A DNA stretch of 64,000 nt. It comes from Pseudonocardia ammonioxydans. Lineage in GTDB: Bacteria; Actinomycetota; Actinomycetes; Mycobacteriales; Pseudonocardiaceae. The stretch spans positions 1 through 64,000 of the forward strand of contig NZ_FOUY01000013.1 in NCBI RefSeq assembly GCF_900115005.1, given 5' to 3'. The position numbers and the translations under genes are program-made. Shown one piece after another: positions 53,976 to 63,169 of this stretch. A model generated the notes under the pieces. That model was not told the origin of the DNA. It searched no databases and saw only the letters and a list, made by a program, of their open reading frames with translations. Position 1 is the stretch's first letter, and every line of letters starts with the position of its first letter.

Positions 53976-54262
53976 CAGCCACTCCTCCCGAGTTCACCTC
54001 GTTGTTGCCATAGCGGCATCACAGTTGTCATATATCGGAACAGCTCCCTCTCGGAGGACGAGTGTGCGCTCACCCCAGACACGGGAGAGACGCCATCTAT
54101 AGCTGCAGGTAGAACCGGAATCCCGCCCTCCTTTGCCGGTCGCACGCGAAGCCTTCGCATCGAACTTCGTTGCCACAGGGGCTATCGCGTTGGCGCAACG
54201 GCAACTAGCGTGCCACCCGCCGGCCACTGCCCGGCCCGTACCGGCACGACCCAGGAGGGTGC
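53976..54262. promoter_or_regulatory. Promoter region of the carbamoylsarcosine amidase operon with two MerR-like sites
   Basis: TGCCATAGCGGCA at 54006-54018 (inverse TGCCGCTATGGCA) and TGGCGCAACGGCA at 54191-54203 each differ by only one base from one of the two palindromes at 51821/51884. The first overlaps TTGCCA (54005-54010), which has an AT-rich CATATATC about 18-20 bases downstream (54029-54036), as a long-spacer MerR-type promoter would. The local sequence 54018-54040 is the AT-richest for several kilobases. AGGAGG before 54263 is the ribosome binding site. No gene is seen in this gap. Confidence 0.65.
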
Positions 54263-54961
54263 ATGAGCCAGGAGCTCCGCGAGCTGCTGCAGAAGACCTT
54301 CGAGACCGATTCGGCGGAGTACCACGAGCGCGGCTTCCAGCGGCGCGTGGGCTACGGCAATCGGCCCGCCGTCATCCACATCGACATGGCCAACGCGTGG
54401 ACGCGCCCGGGCCATGCGTTCTCCTGCGAGAACATGGACACGATCATTCCCGCCTGCCAGGCGCTGAACCAGGCGGCCCGGGCGAAGGGGGTGCCCGTCG
54501 CCTACACGACGACCGCGTACGAGGTCACCGACCCGGGACGGCCGTCCGACATGGGCCTGTGGGTGAACAAGATCCCGGTCGAGAAGCTCGCCGTCGGCAC
54601 GCCCGAGGTGCAGATCGACGACCGGATCGCTCCCGAGCCCGGTGAGCTGGTGCTCACCAAGAAGCGGGCCAGCGCCTTCCCGGGAACGAACCTGCAGCAG
54701 TTCCTCACGGTCAACCGGATCGACACGGTGATCATCACCGGGGTCACCGCGGCCGGGTGCGTGCGCCACACCGTCGAGGACGCCATCGCCGAGGGCTTCC
54801 GGCCGATCGTCGTCCGCGAGGCCGTCGGTGACCGGGTCGCCGGTGTCGTCGACTGGAACCTGTTCGACATCGACGCGAAGTTCGGTGACGTCGAGCCGCT
54901 CGACGCGGTGCTGGCCTATCTGGACGGCCTGCCCAAGTTCGCCGAGACCACGACCCCGTGA
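54263..54961 (+). CDS. N-carbamoylsarcosine amidase (isochorismatase fold)
   Basis: This is a 232-residue cysteine hydrolase that releases sarcosine, CO2 and NH3 from N-carbamoylsarcosine. It follows the Arthrobacter enzyme closely as I recall it: YHERGFQRRVGYGNRPAVIH, FSCENMDTIIP, DMGLWVNKIP, RASAFPGTNLQQFL, ITGVTAAGCVRHTVEDAIAE and FGDVEPLDAVL. The catalytic triad is Asp41 (HIDMANAW), Lys133 (LTKKRA) and Cys166 (AAGCVRH). ATG 54263 follows AGGAGG. It is the first gene of a set with an MHS transporter and a HyuA-HyuB hydantoinase, the two-step route from N-methylhydantoin to sarcosine. Confidence 0.92.
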   Translation: MSQELRELLQKTFETDSAEYHERGFQRRVGYGNRPAVIHIDMANAWTRPGHAFSCENMDTIIPACQALNQAARAKGVPVAYTTTAYEVTDPGRPSDMGLWVNKIPVEKLAVGTPEVQIDDRIAPEPGELVLTKKRASAFPGTNLQQFLTVNRIDTVIITGVTAAGCVRHTVEDAIAEGFRPIVVREAVGDRVAGVVDWNLFDIDAKFGDVEPLDAVLAYLDGLPKFAETTTP

Positions 54962-54967
54962 CACGAC

Positions 54968-54998
54968 CCCGGCGGGCGCGGGACGCGCGCCCGCCGGG
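54968..54998 (+). terminator. 13-bp stem between amidase and transporter genes
   Basis: CCCGGCGGGCGCG at 54968-54980 pairs perfectly with CGCGCCCGCCGGG at 54986-54998 across a five-base loop, seven bases after the amidase stop. It could end or attenuate transcription before the transporter, or stabilise the amidase message. Confidence 0.6.
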
Positions 54999-55051
54999 CC
55001 GGGCGTGCGTCCGGTGTCCATCGACCCGATCACGAGCGACAGGGGGCCGAC

Positions 55052-56422
55052 ATGGCCGACAGCGACGTGGAACCACCGGGTACCCGCCGGAACGAGCTGC
55101 GACAGGTCAGCGGGGCGGCGGCCGCGGGCACCTTCGTCGAGTGGTTCGACTTCGCGGTCTACGGCTTCTTCGCCACCACCCTGGCGGCCACCTTCTTCCC
55201 CTCCGAGGACCCCACGGCCGGGCTCCTCGAGACGTTCGCCGTGTTCGCGGTCGCGTTCGCGATGCGCCCGCTCGGCGGGGTCGTCTTCGGGACGCTCGGC
55301 GACCGGATCGGGCGCAAGCGGGTGCTGGCGCTGACCGTGCTGCTGATGTCCGGGTCGACGGCGGTCATCGGGCTGCTGCCGGGGCACGCCGAGATCGGCC
55401 TGGCCGCCCCGATCCTGCTCGCCGTCGCCCGGTGCGTGCAGGGTGTCTCCGCCGGTGGTGAGTACGCCGGGGCCTGCACCTACCTGGTGGAGCACTGCCC
55501 GCCGCACAAGCGGGCCACCTACGCCGCCCTGATGCCGGCCGCGACGTTCGGCGCGTTCGCGGCCGCCGCGCTGGTGGCGTTCCTGTTCAGCGCCCCGGTC
55601 GCCGGCGAGCAGGTCGCCGAGTGGGGATGGCGCGTGCCGTTCCTGCTGGCCGCACCGCTGGGCCTGGTCGGCTTCGTCATCCGGCGCCGGCTCGACGAGA
55701 GCCCCGCGTTCCGCAGGCTGGAGCAGAGCGCGCCCGAGCACTCGCCGTTGCGCGCGACGCTACGCACCCAGGCCTCGACGATGCTGCGCCTGGGCGGCTT
55801 CATCATGCTGACGGCGCTGTCGTTCTACATCTTCTCGACCTACCTGACCACGTTCCTGCGTTCCGTCGTCGGCATGCGCACGGACGTGGTCCTGGTGACC
55901 AACGTGCTCGCCCTCGGCGCGGCGATGCTGGCCGCACCGCTGGTCGGGCGGCTATCCGACCGGATCGGGCGGCGCCCCACGATGGTCACGGCCTGCGCGG
56001 CGCTGATCGTCCTCACGGTCCCCGGCTACCTGCTGGCGGGCCAGGGCGGCTTCGGCGGCGCGCTGGCCGGCCAGCTGCTGATCGCCGTGGGCGCGGTGAC
56101 CGCGAACGTGGTCACCGCGGTGCTGCTGTCCGAGCTGTTCCCCACCCGGGTCCGGTTCACCGCATCGGCGATCACCTACAACGTGGCCTACGCACTGTTC
56201 GGCGGGACCGCACCGTTCGTCGCCACCTGGCTGGTGACGACGACCGGCCTGCAGCTCGCCCCGGCGTTCTACATGACCGTCGTCGCGGTGGTCGCGCTGG
56301 CGGCCGCCTGGTCGCTGCCCGAGACGGCCGGGCGCCCGCTCGACCACGGCGACGGCGAGCCCGGGGCTGCGACACGGCCCCGGGCAGCGAAAGCGACGAT
56401 CCACGGAAGCGAGGCAGGATGA
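55052..56422 (+). CDS. MFS transporter, metabolite:H+ symporter (MHS) family
   Basis: This is a 456-residue permease with 12 hydrophobic segments. [40 protein letters not shown] and [19 protein letters not shown] are hallmarks of the ProP/KgtP/ShiA metabolite:H+ symporter group. ATG 55052 is preceded by ACAGGGGG. Its stop overlaps the hydantoinase start by four bases (ATGA), so import and hydrolysis genes are coupled. The likely cargo is a hydantoin, creatinine-like or carbamoyl amino acid (inference). Confidence 0.92.
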   Translation: MADSDVEPPGTRRNELRQVSGAAAAGTFVEWFDFAVYGFFATTLAATFFPSEDPTAGLLETFAVFAVAFAMRPLGGVVFGTLGDRIGRKRVLALTVLLMSGSTAVIGLLPGHAEIGLAAPILLAVARCVQGVSAGGEYAGACTYLVEHCPPHKRATYAALMPAATFGAFAAAALVAFLFSAPVAGEQVAEWGWRVPFLLAAPLGLVGFVIRRRLDESPAFRRLEQSAPEHSPLRATLRTQASTMLRLGGFIMLTALSFYIFSTYLTTFLRSVVGMRTDVVLVTNVLALGAAMLAAPLVGRLSDRIGRRPTMVTACAALIVLTVPGYLLAGQGGFGGALAGQLLIAVGAVTANVVTAVLLSELFPTRVRFTASAITYNVAYALFGGTAPFVATWLVTTTGLQLAPAFYMTVVAVVALAAAWSLPETAGRPLDHGDGEPGAATRPRAAKATIHGSEAG

Positions 56423-59400
56423 AACGCATCGGTGTCGACGTCGGCGGAACGTTCACCGACCTCTACTTCTCCGACAGCGACGACGGCCGGGTCCTCATCG
56501 AGAAGGTGCCGTCCACACCGGACGAGCCGGCACGCGCCGTGCTCAACGGACTGCAGCTGCTGTGCCGCAAGGCCGGCGTCGAACTCGGTGACGTCGACCA
56601 GCTCGTGCACGGCACCACGGTCGCGACGAACATCGCGCTGACCCACAGCGGTGCGGAGGTCGGCCTGATCACCACCGAGGGCTTCCGCGACATCCTGCAC
56701 ATCGCCCGGCACAAGAAGCCGCACAACTTCTCACTGCAGCAGGAGCTGCCGTGGCAGGCGCACCCGCTGGTCAAGCGCCGGCACCGGCTGACCGTGCGCG
56801 AACGCGTCACCGCGCCCGACGGCGAGGTCCTGGTCCGGCTCGACGAGGACGAGGTGCGCACCCGCGTGCGGACCCTGCGCGCGGCCGGCGTCGAGTCCAT
56901 CGCGGTGTGCCTGCTGCACTCCTACCTCGACGGGACGCACGAGCGACGGGTCAAGGAGATCGTCGCCGAGGAGTACCCCGAGTGCTTCCTCTCGGTCTCG
57001 AGCGAGGTCGTCCCGCTCTACCGGGAGTTCGAGCGGTTCTCGACCACCGCGCTCAACGCCTACGTCGGCCCGAAGGTCTCCCGCTACCTGGGCGAGCTCG
57101 CCGCGGCGGTCAAGGAGCTCGGATACACCCGCGAAGTCCTGATCATGCACTCGTCCGGGGGCATGATCCCGCTGAACGTGGCCGCCGCCCAGCCGGTCGC
57201 CCTGCTCATGTCCGGGCCGGTGGCCGGGCTCATCGGCGGCATCTGGGCCGGTGAGCAGGCCGGCTTCGACAACGTCGTGACGCTCGACATCGGCGGGACC
57301 TCCGCCGACATCGGCGTCGCGCACGACGGCGAGCTGCGCATGCGCCACCTGCTCGACACCAAGGTCGGCGACTACCAGGCCATGGTGCCGATGGTCGACA
57401 TCGACACGATCGGTGCCGGCGGCGGGTCGATCGCCTACGTCGACCCGGGCGGGGTGTTCCGGGTCGGCCCGCAGTCGGCGGGCGCCACCCCCGGCCCGGC
57501 CTGCTACGGCCACGGCGGCACCGAGCCGACCTCGACCGACGCCCAGGTCGTGCTGGGCCGCCTGCGCCCGCGCCGCGGACTCGCCGGCGGCGACATGGAG
57601 CTCGACCGGGACGCCGCCGCCCGCGCGTTCGGGCCGGTCGCGCAGCAGCTGGACATGGACGCCCGCGAGGCCGCCCTGGGTGCGCTGCAGATCCAGCGCT
57701 TCGGCATGTGCCAGGCCATCGAGCTGAACTCGGTCCGCCGCGGCTACGACCCACGCGACTTCACCATCGTCGCGGGCGGCGGCGCCGGCCCGTTGTTCGC
57801 CTGCGAGATCGCGGCCGAGCTGGACATCCCGCACGTCCTCGTGCCGCCACACCCGGGGATCATCGCGGCCAACGGGCTGCTCGCCACGGACCAGAAGTAC
57901 GAGTTCGTCGCCACCGAGCGGCACGCGCTGGCCGAACTGGACCACGCGCGGCTCGACGCCCGCTACCGCGAGCTGATCACGCAGGCACGCGCGCAGCTCG
58001 ACGCCGACGGGGTGCCCGACCCGGCCCGCGAGATCCGGCGGCTGGCCGACTGCCGCTACGCGGGCCAGGGCTACGAGGTCCGCTTCGAGGTGCCCGCCGG
58101 CGAGATCGACGACGACTGGGTGCAGCGCCTGGCCGAGGCGTTCCACGCCGCGCACGAGGAGGAGTTCGGCCACCGCTTCGCCGAGGGCGGCATCGAGGTC
58201 GTCAACATCCGCGTGCTCGGACTCGGCCGGGTCGAGGAGCTCGTCGCGCCGCGCGGCGCCGAGGGCGGGGCGCCCGAGGACGCGCTGCTCGAGACCGCCG
58301 ACGTGACCTTCGACGTGGGCGGGACGCTGCAGACCCGCCCGACCCGCTTCTACGACCGCGACCGCCTCGGGCCGGGGACGACGTTCGACGGTCCTGCGGT
58401 CATCGAGCAGTACGACTCGACCACGGTGGTGCCGCCCGGGTTCGGGGTGCGCGTCGACGACGCCCGCAACCTGGTCATCGACGTCCCTGCCCGGTCCGAC
58501 GGCCAGGACTCCCACGCGCTCGCCACCCCGATCCTCATGCGGGTGATCGGCGGTGCCTTCGCCTCGGCGGCGAAGGAGATGGCCTCGGTCCTGTTCCGGA
58601 TGGCGTACTCGTCGATCATCCGGGAGTCCGAGGACCTCGGCGCGGGCATCTTCGACCGCGAGGGCAACGTGCTGGCCGAGTCGGACTCGACCCCGATGTT
58701 CATGGGCGCGATGCCGAAGATCGTCAAGGGGGTGCTGGGGCTGCTCGGGGACGACATCCACCCCGGCGACGTCATCCTGCACAACGACCCGTACCTGGGC
58801 GCGACCCACTCCCCCGACGTCGCCGTCGTGACACCGATCTTCCACGAGGACGAGCTCGTCGGGTTCGCCGGTGCGTCGGGCCAGCTGCTCGACATCGGCG
58901 GCGCCTTCCCGGGGCTGGCCGTCGACCTGGTCGACAACAAGGCCGAGGGCCAGATCTTCCGGGCCCTCAAGATCGTCGACCGGGGGGTGCGCCAGGACCG
59001 GCTGATCGACCACATCCTGTCCAACACCCGGACACCGACCCACAACGCCGGTGATCTGGAGGCCATGATGGCCGCGTGTGACCTGGCCGGACGCCGGGTC
59101 CTGGACCTGATGGGCCGCTACGGCCGCGACCCCGTGCTCGACGCCGGCACCGCGTGGATCGACTACTCGGAGACGATGCTGCGCGAGGCCATCGCGCGGG
59201 TCCCCGACGGGGTCTACGAGACCGACATCGGCCACCTCGACGACGACGGCCGCAACCGCGACGTGCCGCTGCCGGTCGCGGTGAAGGTGATCGTCTCCGG
59301 TGACGAGATCACCTACGACCTCACCGGCTCCAGCGCCCAGGTCCCCACGGCCTACAACTGCCCGTTCGAGGGCACGACGATGTCGGCGTTCGCCTTCATC

Positions 59401-60264
59401 ACCCGCATGATCTTCCTCGACGAGGTCAGCAACCCGGTGTTCGTGCCGCAGAACGAGGGCATGCTCCGCCCGGTGAAGGTCGTCGCGCCGGAGGGGTCGA
59501 TCTTCAACCCGACCTACCCGACGGCCTGCTTCGCGCGGTTCTGCCAGGTGCAACGCGCCGTCGACCTCGCGCTGCGGGCGCTGGCCCCGGTGCTGCCCGA
59601 GCAGGTCACCGCCGGCAACTCGGCGCACCTGCACTTCATGTCCTACTCCGGGTGGGACGACACCGCGGGCGAGTACTGGGTGTACCTGGAGGTCAACGAG
59701 GGGTCCTACGGCGGCCGCCCGACCTCCGACGGGCTCGACGCCGTCGACTGCCTGGTCGCGAACACCCGCAACAACCCCATCGAGGAGCTCGAGTGGCGCT
59801 TCCCGATGCGCACCGACCGCTACGAGCTGCGCACCGAGCCGTGCGCGGCCGGGGAGCAGCGCGGCGGCGTGGGGATGGTGCGGGTCAACACCTTCCTCAC
59901 CCCCACCGTGGTCACGTGTGAGGGCGAGCGGCACGACTCCGACCCGCCGTGGGGCGTGTTCGGCGGTCACGACGGGCTCAACGCCTCACTGGTGCGCAAC
60001 CCCGGGCACGACGACGAGCCGTGGCCGTCGAAGGTGACCGCACGCCGGATCGAGGCCGGGGACTCGCTGCAGATCACCGTGCCGAGCTCCGGCGGCTACG
60101 GCGACCCGCTGCGCCGGGCGCCGCAGAAGGTGCTCGCCGACGTGCTCGACGACCTGACCACGCTCGAGCGGGCGGAGTCCGACTACGGCGTGGTGATCGA
60201 TCCGGACCGGATGGCCGTCGACGACGCGGCCACCACCGCGCTACGGGCCCACCGCACGGGCTGA
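56419..60264 (+). CDS. Fused HyuA-HyuB ATP-dependent hydantoinase / 5-oxoprolinase family protein
   Basis: This is a 1281-residue protein. The HyuA half (about 1-690) opens with the ATP-binding [20 protein letters not shown], has [20 protein letters not shown] and the second phosphate motif [20 protein letters not shown]. The HyuB half (about 700-1281) starts [20 protein letters not shown] and contains [20 protein letters not shown] and [20 protein letters not shown]. Such enzymes cleave N-methylhydantoin or 5-oxoproline with ATP. Bacterial N-methylhydantoinase is often two genes; here they are one, as in eukaryotic 5-oxoprolinase. The adjacent amidase supports N-methylhydantoin. ATG 56419 overlaps the transporter stop. 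Confidence 0.9.
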   Translation: MKRIGVDVGGTFTDLYFSDSDDGRVLIEKVPSTPDEPARAVLNGLQLLCRKAGVELGDVDQLVHGTTVATNIALTHSGAEVGLITTEGFRDILHIARHKKPHNFSLQQELPWQAHPLVKRRHRLTVRERVTAPDGEVLVRLDEDEVRTRVRTLRAAGVESIAVCLLHSYLDGTHERRVKEIVAEEYPECFLSVSSEVVPLYREFERFSTTALNAYVGPKVSRYLGELAAAVKELGYTREVLIMHSSGGMIPLNVAAAQPVALLMSGPVAGLIGGIWAGEQAGFDNVVTLDIGGTSADIGVAHDGELRMRHLLDTKVGDYQAMVPMVDIDTIGAGGGSIAYVDPGGVFRVGPQSAGATPGPACYGHGGTEPTSTDAQVVLGRLRPRRGLAGGDMELDRDAAARAFGPVAQQLDMDAREAALGALQIQRFGMCQAIELNSVRRGYDPRDFTIVAGGGAGPLFACEIAAELDIPHVLVPPHPGIIAANGLLATDQKYEFVATERHALAELDHARLDARYRELITQARAQLDADGVPDPAREIRRLADCRYAGQGYEVRFEVPAGEIDDDWVQRLAEAFHAAHEEEFGHRFAEGGIEVVNIRVLGLGRVEELVAPRGAEGGAPEDALLETADVTFDVGGTLQTRPTRFYDRDRLGPGTTFDGPAVIEQYDSTTVVPPGFGVRVDDARNLVIDVPARSDGQDSHALATPILMRVIGGAFASAAKEMASVLFRMAYSSIIRESEDLGAGIFDREGNVLAESDSTPMFMGAMPKIVKGVLGLLGDDIHPGDVILHNDPYLGATHSPDVAVVTPIFHEDELVGFAGASGQLLDIGGAFPGLAVDLVDNKAEGQIFRALKIVDRGVRQDRLIDHILSNTRTPTHNAGDLEAMMAACDLAGRRVLDLMGRYGRDPVLDAGTAWIDYSETMLREAIARVPDGVYETDIGHLDDDGRNRDVPLPVAVKVIVSGDEITYDLTGSSAQVPTAYNCPFEGTTMSAFAFITRMIFLDEVSNPVFVPQNEGMLRPVKVVAPEGSIFNPTYPTACFARFCQVQRAVDLALRALAPVLPEQVTAGNSAHLHFMSYSGWDDTAGEYWVYLEVNEGSYGGRPTSDGLDAVDCLVANTRNNPIEELEWRFPMRTDRYELRTEPCAAGEQRGGVGMVRVNTFLTPTVVTCEGERHDSDPPWGVFGGHDGLNASLVRNPGHDDEPWPSKVTARRIEAGDSLQITVPSSGGYGDPLRRAPQKVLADVLDDLTTLERAESDYGVVIDPDRMAVDDAATTALRAHRTG

Positions 60265-60276
60265 CGTCCTCCCGCT

Positions 60277-60304
60277 GCGGCCCGGGCCCGGGGGCCCGGG
60301 CCGC
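60277..60304. terminator. 13-bp GC-only bidirectional terminator
   Basis: GCGGCCCGGGCCC at 60277-60289 pairs perfectly with GGGCCCGGGCCGC at 60292-60304 around two bases. It stands between the hydantoinase stop and the convergent IclR stop. The stem is all G/C and lacks a T-run. Confidence 0.75.
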
Positions 60305-60319
60305 GGGAGGGCGCGGGGC

Positions 60320-61129
60320 TCAGCCGCCGGAAACGAGACCGCCCAGCCGGGACGACACGCTGGCGGCGGACCGGCGGACGCGTTCGCCGTAGTCGTCGCG
60401 CAGGAACGGGGTGACCCGGGCGCGGGGCGCGGACAGCAGCACGGCCCCGGTCACCAGGCCGCGATGGTCCCGGATCGGCGAGGAGATCGAGAGCTCCTCG
60501 GGGTCGGTGTCGCCGTCGTTCACCGCGAGACCGTCGCGGTGGACCGCGGCCAGCTCCTCGAGCACGGCCTCGGCGTCGCGGCCGTCGGCCGTCACCAGGC
60601 CCTCGCGCAGCAGGGTGCGCACCCGCGACTCGGGCAGCTCGGCCAGGAACACCCGCACCGAGGCACTGGCGACCTTGCTGAAGCGGGCGCCCAGCGGGGT
60701 GGTGTGCTTGACCTGGCGAGGGCTCGGGATCTGCTCCACGACGATCGACTCGTGCCCGCTCCACAACGCCAGCGCACACGTCTCGCCGGTGGCGTGCACC
60801 AGCGCCTCGATCTCCGGGTAGGCGATCTTGCGGACGTCGAGATGGGCCAGCAGCGGGCCGGCCAGCCCGAGAATGCCGACGCCGAGTCCGAAGTGGCCCT
60901 TGCCGCCGTCGCGCTCGACGAGACCGACGCTCTCCAACGTGCCCAGCAGCCGGGAGACCGTGCTCTTGTGCAGGTCCAGCCGCCGCGCGATCTCGGTGAC
61001 GCTCAGCCGCGGCTCCGCGACCGAGAACGTGTCGAGCAGCGCGACCGCGTTGAGCACGGACACCAGCGGACCCCGGACCGGGCCGTCCTCCACCTGCGCC
61101 GCGTCGCCGACCGGTCGAGTCGACGCCAT
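60320..61129 (-). CDS. IclR family transcriptional regulator
   Basis: This is a 269-residue regulator. The winged helix (SVTEIARRLDLHKSTVSRLL, then TLESVGLVERD) spans about 42-90, and the IclR ligand domain follows (VLGARFSKVASASVRVFLA-type TPLGARFSKVASASVRVFLA, ISSPIRDHRGLVTGAVLLSA). ATG 61129 has GGAGGAG upstream. It is 67 bases downstream of an acyl-CoA dehydrogenase gene on the same strand and convergent with the hydantoinase gene. The acyl-CoA operon above it is the likelier target. Confidence 0.92.
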   Translation of the reverse strand: MASTRPVGDAAQVEDGPVRGPLVSVLNAVALLDTFSVAEPRLSVTEIARRLDLHKSTVSRLLGTLESVGLVERDGGKGHFGLGVGILGLAGPLLAHLDVRKIAYPEIEALVHATGETCALALWSGHESIVVEQIPSPRQVKHTTPLGARFSKVASASVRVFLAELPESRVRTLLREGLVTADGRDAEAVLEELAAVHRDGLAVNDGDTDPEELSISSPIRDHRGLVTGAVLLSAPRARVTPFLRDDYGERVRRSAASVSSRLGGLVSGG

Positions 61130-61196
61130 CGTGGCTCCTCCCCCCGTCGCGGTCGCCGACGAGGATATCCGGGGGCGGGCGCCCCCGGCCGGTGGC

Positions 61197-62369
61197 TCAC
61201 GTCCGCGCGTCCGGCCGCCCCAGCAGCGCGTCGGAGATGATCCTCATCTGGATCTCCGAGGTGCCCTCGAAGATCTTCGTCAGGCGCGCGTCCCGCCAGT
61301 AGCGCTCGACCGGGAAGTCCGTGGTGTACCCGGCACCGCCGTGGATCTGCAGCCCCTCGCTGGTCACCCGCTCGGCCATCTCGGAGGCGACGAGCTTGAC
61401 CATCGACGCCTCGACCGGGCTCGGCCGGCCGGTGTCGACGGCGGTGCAGACCTGGTACATCAGCGCCCGGGACGCCTCGATCTGCGCGGCCATGTCGGCG
61501 ATCTTGAACCGGATGCCCTGGTTCTCCCCGATCGGCCTGCCGAACTGCACGCGCTGCCCGGCGTAGGTGATCGAGTCCTCCAGGGCGCCGCGGGCCAGCC
61601 CGATCGCGCGGGCGGCGGTGTGGATGCGGGCGGTGTCGAGGTCGCCCATGGCCACCCGGAACCCCTTGCCGAGCTCACCGACGACCTCGTCGGCCCAGGC
61701 GTCGGCGAACGAGAGCTCCCAGGTCGTCCAGCCGTGGTAGCCGATCTTGCGGACCGGGGTGCCGGTCACGCCCTCGGGCAGGGTGCCGCGTTCCTTGGGC
61801 ATGAGGAAGCAGGTCACGCCGCGCGAGCGGTGGGCCGGGTCGACCGGCGCGGTGCGGGCGAAGACCTGCAGGTAGTCCGAGCCGTCGGCGAACGTGCACC
61901 ACATCTTCTGGCCGGTGATCCGCCACCCGTCACCGTCCGGGACGGCCCGGCAGCTCAGGTTCGCCACGTCCGAACCGGCCTCGGCCTCGGACAGCGCGAA
62001 CGCGCTGAGGAACTCGCCGCGCGCCATCGCGGGCAGGTAGCGCGCACGCTGCTCCGGGCCGAACCCGGCGGTGAACTGCTGGCCGCGGGCGATCAGGCTC
62101 GCCACGCTCATCCAGGCCCGGGCCAGCTCCTCGACGACGATCGCGTACTCCGACAGGCCCAGGCCGAGCCCGCCGTACTCCTCGGGCACGAGGATGCCGA
62201 AGAAGCCGAGCTCGGCCATCTTCTCGCGCAGCGCCATCGGGATCTCGCCGTGGACCGGGTCGAGCTCGTTGGCGAGCGGGAGGACCTCGGTCGTCGCGAA
62301 CTCGCGCGCCATCTCCCGGATGGCGAGGCGGTCCTCGGTGAGGAAGACCCCGGGGTGGTGTGTGTCCAT
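61197..62369 (-). CDS. Acyl-CoA dehydrogenase (2)
   Basis: This is a 390-residue FAD enzyme of fatty-acid or branched acyl-CoA oxidation. FALSEAEAGSDVANLSC, ITGQKMWCTFADGSDYLQVF, RVQFGRPIGENQGIRFKIAD, LQIHGGAGYTTDFPVERYWR and the catalytic glutamate in FEGTSEIQMRII are all present, giving a complete active site. ATG 62369 follows GAGGA. It is eight bases downstream of the quinone reductase gene, in one operon with the thiolase. Unlike the enzyme at 46.7 kb, it retains the usual C-terminal EGTSEI. Confidence 0.94.
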   Translation of the reverse strand: MDTHHPGVFLTEDRLAIREMAREFATTEVLPLANELDPVHGEIPMALREKMAELGFFGILVPEEYGGLGLGLSEYAIVVEELARAWMSVASLIARGQQFTAGFGPEQRARYLPAMARGEFLSAFALSEAEAGSDVANLSCRAVPDGDGWRITGQKMWCTFADGSDYLQVFARTAPVDPAHRSRGVTCFLMPKERGTLPEGVTGTPVRKIGYHGWTTWELSFADAWADEVVGELGKGFRVAMGDLDTARIHTAARAIGLARGALEDSITYAGQRVQFGRPIGENQGIRFKIADMAAQIEASRALMYQVCTAVDTGRPSPVEASMVKLVASEMAERVTSEGLQIHGGAGYTTDFPVERYWRDARLTKIFEGTSEIQMRIISDALLGRPDART

Positions 62370-62377
62370 GTGTGTCC

Positions 62378-63169
62378 TCAGCTCGGGTCGGTGGGGTCCT
62401 GCTGCAGGTGCACGCCCAGCCCGGCCCGGCCGGGGGCGTGGCGGTCGTCCAGGACGAGGTCGTCGTCGTACCCGCCGTCGTTCTGGGTGCGGTAGGCCAG
62501 CGGCTCCGCGGTCGGGATCGACAGCACCCGCTCACGCAGCATCGCCGAGGTGGCCCGGAACTCGTCGTCGGTGACGCGGTTGGCGCCGGGGACGACGACC
62601 GGGGGCAGCACCTCCATGCCGACGTAGAACAGCGTGCCGTGCAGCAGGGGGAACAGCAGCTCCGAGACGTCGCCGTTGATCCCGCGCGGCCCGAGCGCGG
62701 GCGCCCGGCCACCGGCGGTGGTCACGACCAGCGCGCGGCGCCCGGCCAGGTTGCCGTCGCCGTAGCGCAGGGTGCGTCCCGGGTGCGCGGGGTCCTCGAT
62801 GCCGTAGGCGAAGTCCTTGAGGAACACCCGGTCGAACCAGCCCTTGAGGATCGCCGGCACCGAGTACCACCAGAGCGGGAACTGCACGACCAGCGCGTCG
62901 GCCGCCTTGAGCTTGTCCTGCTCGGCGAGCACGTCCGCGCTGAGCGTGCCCCGTTCCAGCGCCGACGCCGACACCGGCCCGACGCGGAACCGCTCCTGCG
63001 GGTCGTGCCCGTAGTCGGCCGCGGTGACGACCGGGTTCCACCCCATCGCGTACAGGTCGGAGTGGGTGACCGCGTGTTCCTCCCGCTCGAGGGCCCGGGT
63101 CGCGTCGTCGCGCAGCGCACCGCTGAGCGAGCGCGGCTCGGGGTGCGCGAAGACCCACAGGACGTTCAT
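62378..63169 (-). CDS. NAD(P)H:quinone oxidoreductase, flavodoxin-like fold
   Basis: This is a 263-residue FMN/FAD reductase of the MdaB/NQO group. MNVLWVFAHPEPRSLSGALR forms the phosphate loop, VVQFPLWWYSVPAILKGWFD the isoalloxazine-contact loop, and RALVVTTAGG the next flavin loop. It would carry out two-electron reduction of quinones or similar compounds. ATG 63169 overlaps the thiolase stop by four bases (ATGA), so it is translationally coupled to thiolase. Its placement in a beta-oxidation operon is unusual and may point to an aromatic or quinoid intermediate. Confidence 0.9.
   Translation of the reverse strand: MNVLWVFAHPEPRSLSGALRDDATRALEREEHAVTHSDLYAMGWNPVVTAADYGHDPQERFRVGPVSASALERGTLSADVLAEQDKLKAADALVVQFPLWWYSVPAILKGWFDRVFLKDFAYGIEDPAHPGRTLRYGDGNLAGRRALVVTTAGGRAPALGPRGINGDVSELLFPLLHGTLFYVGMEVLPPVVVPGANRVTDDEFRATSAMLRERVLSIPTAEPLAYRTQNDGGYDDDLVLDDRHAPGRAGLGVHLQQDPTDPS

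Noticed and set aside
56731-59970. Minus-strand open frame of over 1000 codons inside the hydantoinase gene
   Set aside because: Mirror frame of a strongly conserved gene; composition is low-complexity Val/Asp/Arg and it has no family motif.
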